Of a DNA stretch of 64,000 nt, positions 59,532 to 64,000 are shown one piece after another. The notes below the pieces were generated by a model, which saw only the letters and a program-made list of their open reading frames with translations, was not told the DNA's origin and did not search any database. The first letter of the stretch is position 1; each line of letters starts with the position of its first letter. Source of the stretch: Datnioides undecimradiatus (lineage: Eukaryota; Chordata; Actinopteri; Lobotiformes; Datnioididae); the NCBI GenBank assembly GCA_008933995.1, contig WARS01000007.1, positions 10,161,676 to 10,225,675 on the forward strand. Direction: 5' to 3'. Made by a program: the position numbers and the translations under genes.

Positions 59532-62500
59532 GGTCATTGGAACTGAAGTGATTCTGTTAATGATGACTTCCTTGCTGTTTACAGAAAACATCATATCATG
59601 TATTACACGCTGCCATCATGTATGTTTGCTACACCATAGCATTTGTCTTGCAACATTAGCTCTCAAAGCTGCTTTTTATTGTGCAAACAATTCACAAAAT
59701 CATCATCAAAATGCTCCTGGTTGTTTTAAAAGTTGAGTTGGTTTTTCGAAGTGTTCTCAAATGGAGGTAATATACATGTTGCTTTTTGCTACAGATCTGG
59801 AATCTGTTTTTAATCCAACAAATAAGGGAATGTGAAAAATGTGCACAGAGAAGATTTCTACATGCTCCAAAAGAGTATTTTTTTAAATGTAATGTGATCG
59901 TATGCATTTGACCCTCTCCTCCTATGTTTTCCATACATTTCCCATTTTATATATTGTTTGTCAATGTATATGCAATTTTGAAATTTTTTTTTTTAACGGG
60001 GGGGGGGGGGGGGGTTCAGTGTATCTGTGGCACAAAAGCTTATTTTTATGTAATCATTGTTTCTGTGCATCATCCTGGTTTCAATGTCATTGTCAGCTGC
60101 GTGTGCAATAATAGGAACTATTATAACACAACCTGTGTTGTTTGTTGTTTTTCTACTATGTTGCACTCATTTGAATGGTAAATCTGGTGTTATTCCATGT
60201 TTTTCTCATGTAAACCAAACCAGCGACGTGTTAGGCCCTCTCTTAGTACCTCCTCACTACCTGTGTGTGGCTCTTAACTACACACATATTTGTTACTCCC
60301 AAACATGTACCTTGCTGCAATAATTAACATTTTTGTACAAAAACTAAAATGTGTAGGTGTACTATTAAAGGTGTTAGTTGTAGTGATGAACTCCAATTAC
60401 TGCATATTTTACAAACTCACTGCATTTCCCCTGAGCTTCACAGACTATTGTATGTACTTTCAGCACATTGTTTTGGTTTAGCAGCCCTCAATTTACTGTG
60501 AATGGTTAGGTTGTTTCTCCAGAGCTTACCTTCTTGTTAAGAATATATTTGCAGTTCACTGAGTCTGAACTTGTGTCCAGTGAAAAATATCCCATTGCTG
60601 AAGGCAATCAAAGCTTTAAGGCTACTTCTACATCTGAAGGTTAGAGGTTTTGCCAATAAAACTAACCTGAAATGACGAGACAAAATAGGAAAATACCTGA
60701 AAAATATGGCCAGGAACTCTAGAAATAGATTGCATTTCAACCTGGTAGCAAATAATGATCATTGCTCAATCACATTGCCACTTAAATGAAATCATACATA
60801 AATGTTCCTAGAGGACAAAAACATATTTAATTTGAGGCATTTTTGACCAATACATCAAGTATTTAATGAAGAATATGCACAATATGCCCATGCAGTATTT
60901 CTGAATAATAATATTAAAGACTGAAGAAATCCAGACTCTCGTAAACTTAAATTCTACACTCAGGGGATTAAGACCACAGTTTATCAGTAACGTGTTTTAG
61001 AGTTTTGGCTCCATGAACAGCAGCTGTATTTTCTGCAAACCACCAGATGTCGCTGCGCTGCTCATGTTAAAAGAATATTGCATTTTCATTACAAAAAAAA
61101 GACAGTTCTGAAACAGTTCACCCCAGGGAAACGTGAAGAAACTTAAGTGCAGCTAAAGAGACAGATATTTTTGGAGCTAGTATAGGGATAATTTGCATAC
61201 ATAATTTTTGTTAAGAGTTTGTTCCACTCACTAAAATGGAGCAAGCCTGTACAACAAAACAGCGAAGAGACAAATGAAACCACTGAAGGTCAGAAAAAAA
61301 TGATTTTTTAAGGGACTATTTACAGCAGCAGGGTAATCCACAAACCACCTGGCTCATTGATGTGTGTTTAATATGGCACAGAAATAGAACCTATATAGGT
61401 CTGGGGTTAGGCACATCATATCTGCTATTAAGATCAATTTATTATTGGTATTAGGGTTTTTGTTGCTTCTTGACATAGAAAAAAAAAATGAAAAGCAATA
61501 TATGGTGCATCTTGAATTCTGAACTGATGCTTCATTAAAAAAATATGGAGGTTTTGTACAAGTTGTTCCTTGAAAGGAGCTTTCATGATGTTTTTTTTTT
61601 CTTTTCTAATACAGTAAAAAAAAAATTAAATAGTGAAAAAAAAGAATTACATTTTAAAAAAAAACCTGAAACCTGTGTTATCCTACCTTTGCATGTTCAA
61701 CGACTTCCTCGAAAACAGTATGTGAACATCAATCAACATAAACACGCACAACGTCATGGACATGCCATCACCTAAAACAGTCCTGAGCTTTGGCAACATG
61801 CTGCATTTCAGTTACAAAATCAACTGAAAGCAGCACCATGAATGGCCTTGGTGTTTCTGTGAGGAAAACATTTGCCCAAGCAGCACCCCTCCCTTTGGAA
61901 ACATGTCGAGCACATTACCGCATAACCCAGGAACTACACCTGGCTCCTTCTGCTCAACAGCCATCGTAAAGTCAGTTACAGCACAGCTCCAGCTGACGTG
62001 AACTCTGCTGACTTTTATTTTCTTTGCAACTGCAATGCTATTGCTCATAAGCTGTCATGATGTATTTTGGATAATAGGTGAACTCAATGAGCCCTGTGCA
62101 AAGAGACGGAGGCAGAGTCGTAGTTATGTAGTGTTTTATTGTCCTTTTGTCTTTTGGGTCCCAAAGGTTTCCTCATACGCTGCAGCTAACAAGACCCCTG
62201 ATGAGCAAAATTGGTCAGATAATACACAAGATGAAAGGCAACAGATTTGGGGTTTGTTTGGATATTTTAAGTTACAGTTTGACTCAGTAACATCTTCTAA
62301 TGTGTGTCTGCTAAATATGAAGCTCTAACCAGCAGGCCATTAATTTATCATAATTATTGGAAGCAGTAGGAAACAGTTAGCCTAGCTATTTCCAAAGTCA
62401 AAACATCTAACTACAAGCACCCATAAATCTCACAAATTAACATATTATATCCAGTTTGTACTACAAAAAGTTAATTAGTGAGCTTTTCAGTCATGGTCAG

Positions 62501-64000
62501 CTGTACTAGGTGACTGCTGGCTATAGCTTTATATTTAACACACAGGTAGGTGAGTGGTATCATATCCATATTCATACACAAACAGAAACATAAAAACAGC
62601 AAGTTGTGGTTTTATGGGGAGCTTTAATCTGTCAAAAAGTCCTTGCATGAGGTTGTAACTATTCCCCTCCCAAACTGACACATAAAATTGTTTGCAGCCT
62701 GTATACAATAACCAAAAATATTACAAGGTAAAAGGAACAAATCTTTTAGTTCTGCAACACTGCAGAAGACTCTTCAATATGTATTGACTTCTCAGCCATC
62801 ATTTTGTTAGTCATAGTCTGAGGTCAATCATTAATATGAGTCTGTCTAGCAGTTCTTCCAAGATAAGTGTTGCAGGAGACCGATTGCTCAGTAGTGTGTC
62901 AAAGGTGCAGCCAAATAAAGCTAACCTTTTACCAGGCCCAAGCGGATGACCTAAACCAGGGTCTGGGGCCAGCTGGGACTTTGTATGGTGAGCTTATAGT
63001 TGATCAATGTGCCCCATTTACTCTCTGATAGCCTTACATGGAAGAAGCCCTTAGTGCCTCCATGCAGGAATTATTGGTATTTCGAATGTATTGTATTTCT
63101 GTCTCATTCAGCAGGCTGGTGTAGGTTGGCTGCAGGCCCGCTGGGTCTGATCTGTGCCTCAGAGACAGAGACAGGTCTGCCGGTGCAGAGCTTAGATAGC
63201 AATCAGGGAGCCAGTGGCTGCCAGGAAAACCATGCTCACTCAGAGCCTGGCTTAAGCCCACTTGTGACCTCAGCACTCTGTATTGTATGCTAAGTGTTCT
63301 CGATGCAAACCTTAGCGTAAAATCAACATGTTATGTTCATCTTTTAAAGGTATTTTTGCCATCTCACAGATGTCTTCTGTCTAATCTAAGGCTAAAATTA
63401 GCACCTGATTTTGCTTAACTTTCAGTCCTGACACTTTAGCTTTTGTGTGAAAGATCATTTTTTGGTGGCGCAGTTGCACACAAAGTCTGTTTGCTACATG
63501 CGTCTCTTTCTAGCTAGCTTACAGATACAGTTGGCAGCTTTACTTTCTCTTTAACTGTCACCATGCCTACAACTGTCATTCCCATCTACCATCATCTTCC
63601 ACTTGAAGCGAATATAAAAAGCGCTGTTTAAAGCAGATTACAATGATCCAGTCTCACAATTCCAACAGGCTCGCTTTTCACTTTATCATCCAGCGTGGTT
63701 CTTTACATCTGTGGGATCATGGAAATACCTTTTAAATTAATACTTTAGAAAGAACATTCTTAGTTTTATTAGGATGTGCAGGGATTTGTGGAGTCACATA
63801 AAGAGGGGCTGAGGTCACAAATGGCGCTTGCCGGCTCTGCTCATTCACTATAAGAAACTACAGTATTTGTATCAAAAATAGCAGTTTTTCAAGGCGCTAG
63901 ATAGATAGTTTGTGTAAATCTACACTGCTGCTTGTAGAAGCTAAGTCATGCGCTGAAGATCAAGCCAAACAGAGAGCTACAGCCACAAAGCTTTATTTCG
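59532..64000. other. Downstream intergenic DNA, no gene seen
   Basis: AT-rich. Holds a T-run followed by a G17 run at 59998-60014 and several A-runs near 61480-61665. A GC-richer patch near 63100-63270 has no recognised coding sequence. By synteny hapln1 should follow in the opposite orientation; none of its link-module exons are visible, so this may include its 3' flank. Confidence 0.5.
59998..60014. repeat. G17 homopolymer after T-run
   Basis: Seventeen G in a row, 4 bases after about 12 T. Such runs are prone to sequencing and assembly error. Confidence 0.9.

Noticed and set aside
61812..62048. Minus-strand 78-codon frame near the right end
   Set aside because: No recognised homology and not a hapln1 link module; probably a chance frame or repeat-derived.

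Overview
This is a teleost fish genomic window, probably percomorph: AT-rich introns, many dinucleotide repeats, short teleost-type repeats, and two vertebrate genes with vertebrate exon phases. I cannot name the species. Everything securely coding is on the + strand and belongs to two neighbouring genes, xrcc4 followed by vcan (versican), the same order and orientation as on human 5q14. All coordinates come from reading splice sites (GT/AG), phases and homology by eye; no search or transcript was available.

Layout. 1-7300: mostly featureless DNA with one possible exon of an unrecognised minus-strand gene at 241-409 and a MITE-like repeat ending about 7256. 7300-7461: putative xrcc4 promoter and non-coding exon 1. 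10495-31501: seven xrcc4 coding exons encoding 338 aa (human 336 aa), with a poly(A) signal at 32569. 32575-33440: a gap under 1 kb holding a pyrimidine-rich tract. 33440-33656: putative vcan 5' UTR exon. 35041-58365: fifteen vcan coding exons encoding about 1606 aa for the full form, with a poly(A) signal at 59526. 59532-64000: no gene seen; hapln1 is expected further on by synteny but no link-module exon is visible here.

Functions. XRCC4 is the nuclear coiled-coil scaffold that stabilises DNA ligase IV in non-homologous end joining. Versican is a secreted hyaluronan-binding chondroitin sulfate proteoglycan: signal peptide, Ig-V domain, two link modules, two GAG-attachment regions, two EGF modules, C-type lectin, sushi module and a basic tail. 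The two genes are unrelated in function; adjacency is ancestral synteny.

Most notable: (i) a long TG tract touches or nearly touches a splice site in both genes ((TG)31 eight bases upstream of the xrcc4 last-exon acceptor; (GT)29 containing the donor of the vcan EGF1 exon); (ii) the GAG-beta region of vcan is split by an intron just before the predicted ADAMTS cleavage site, in phases that still permit V0/V1/V2/V3-type isoforms; (iii) the residues after the predicted ADAMTS scissile bond read ARGD, putting an RGD tripeptide at the new N-terminus, with a second RGD in GAG-alpha; (iv) the GAG regions are much shorter than human, and the Ig domain has a Ser/Thr/Pro-rich loop insertion; (v) xrcc4 intron 3 holds a near-perfect 26-bp hairpin; (vi) one MITE-like family recurs at five places, one of them next to the xrcc4 promoter. 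I found no sign of a wholly new gene system.
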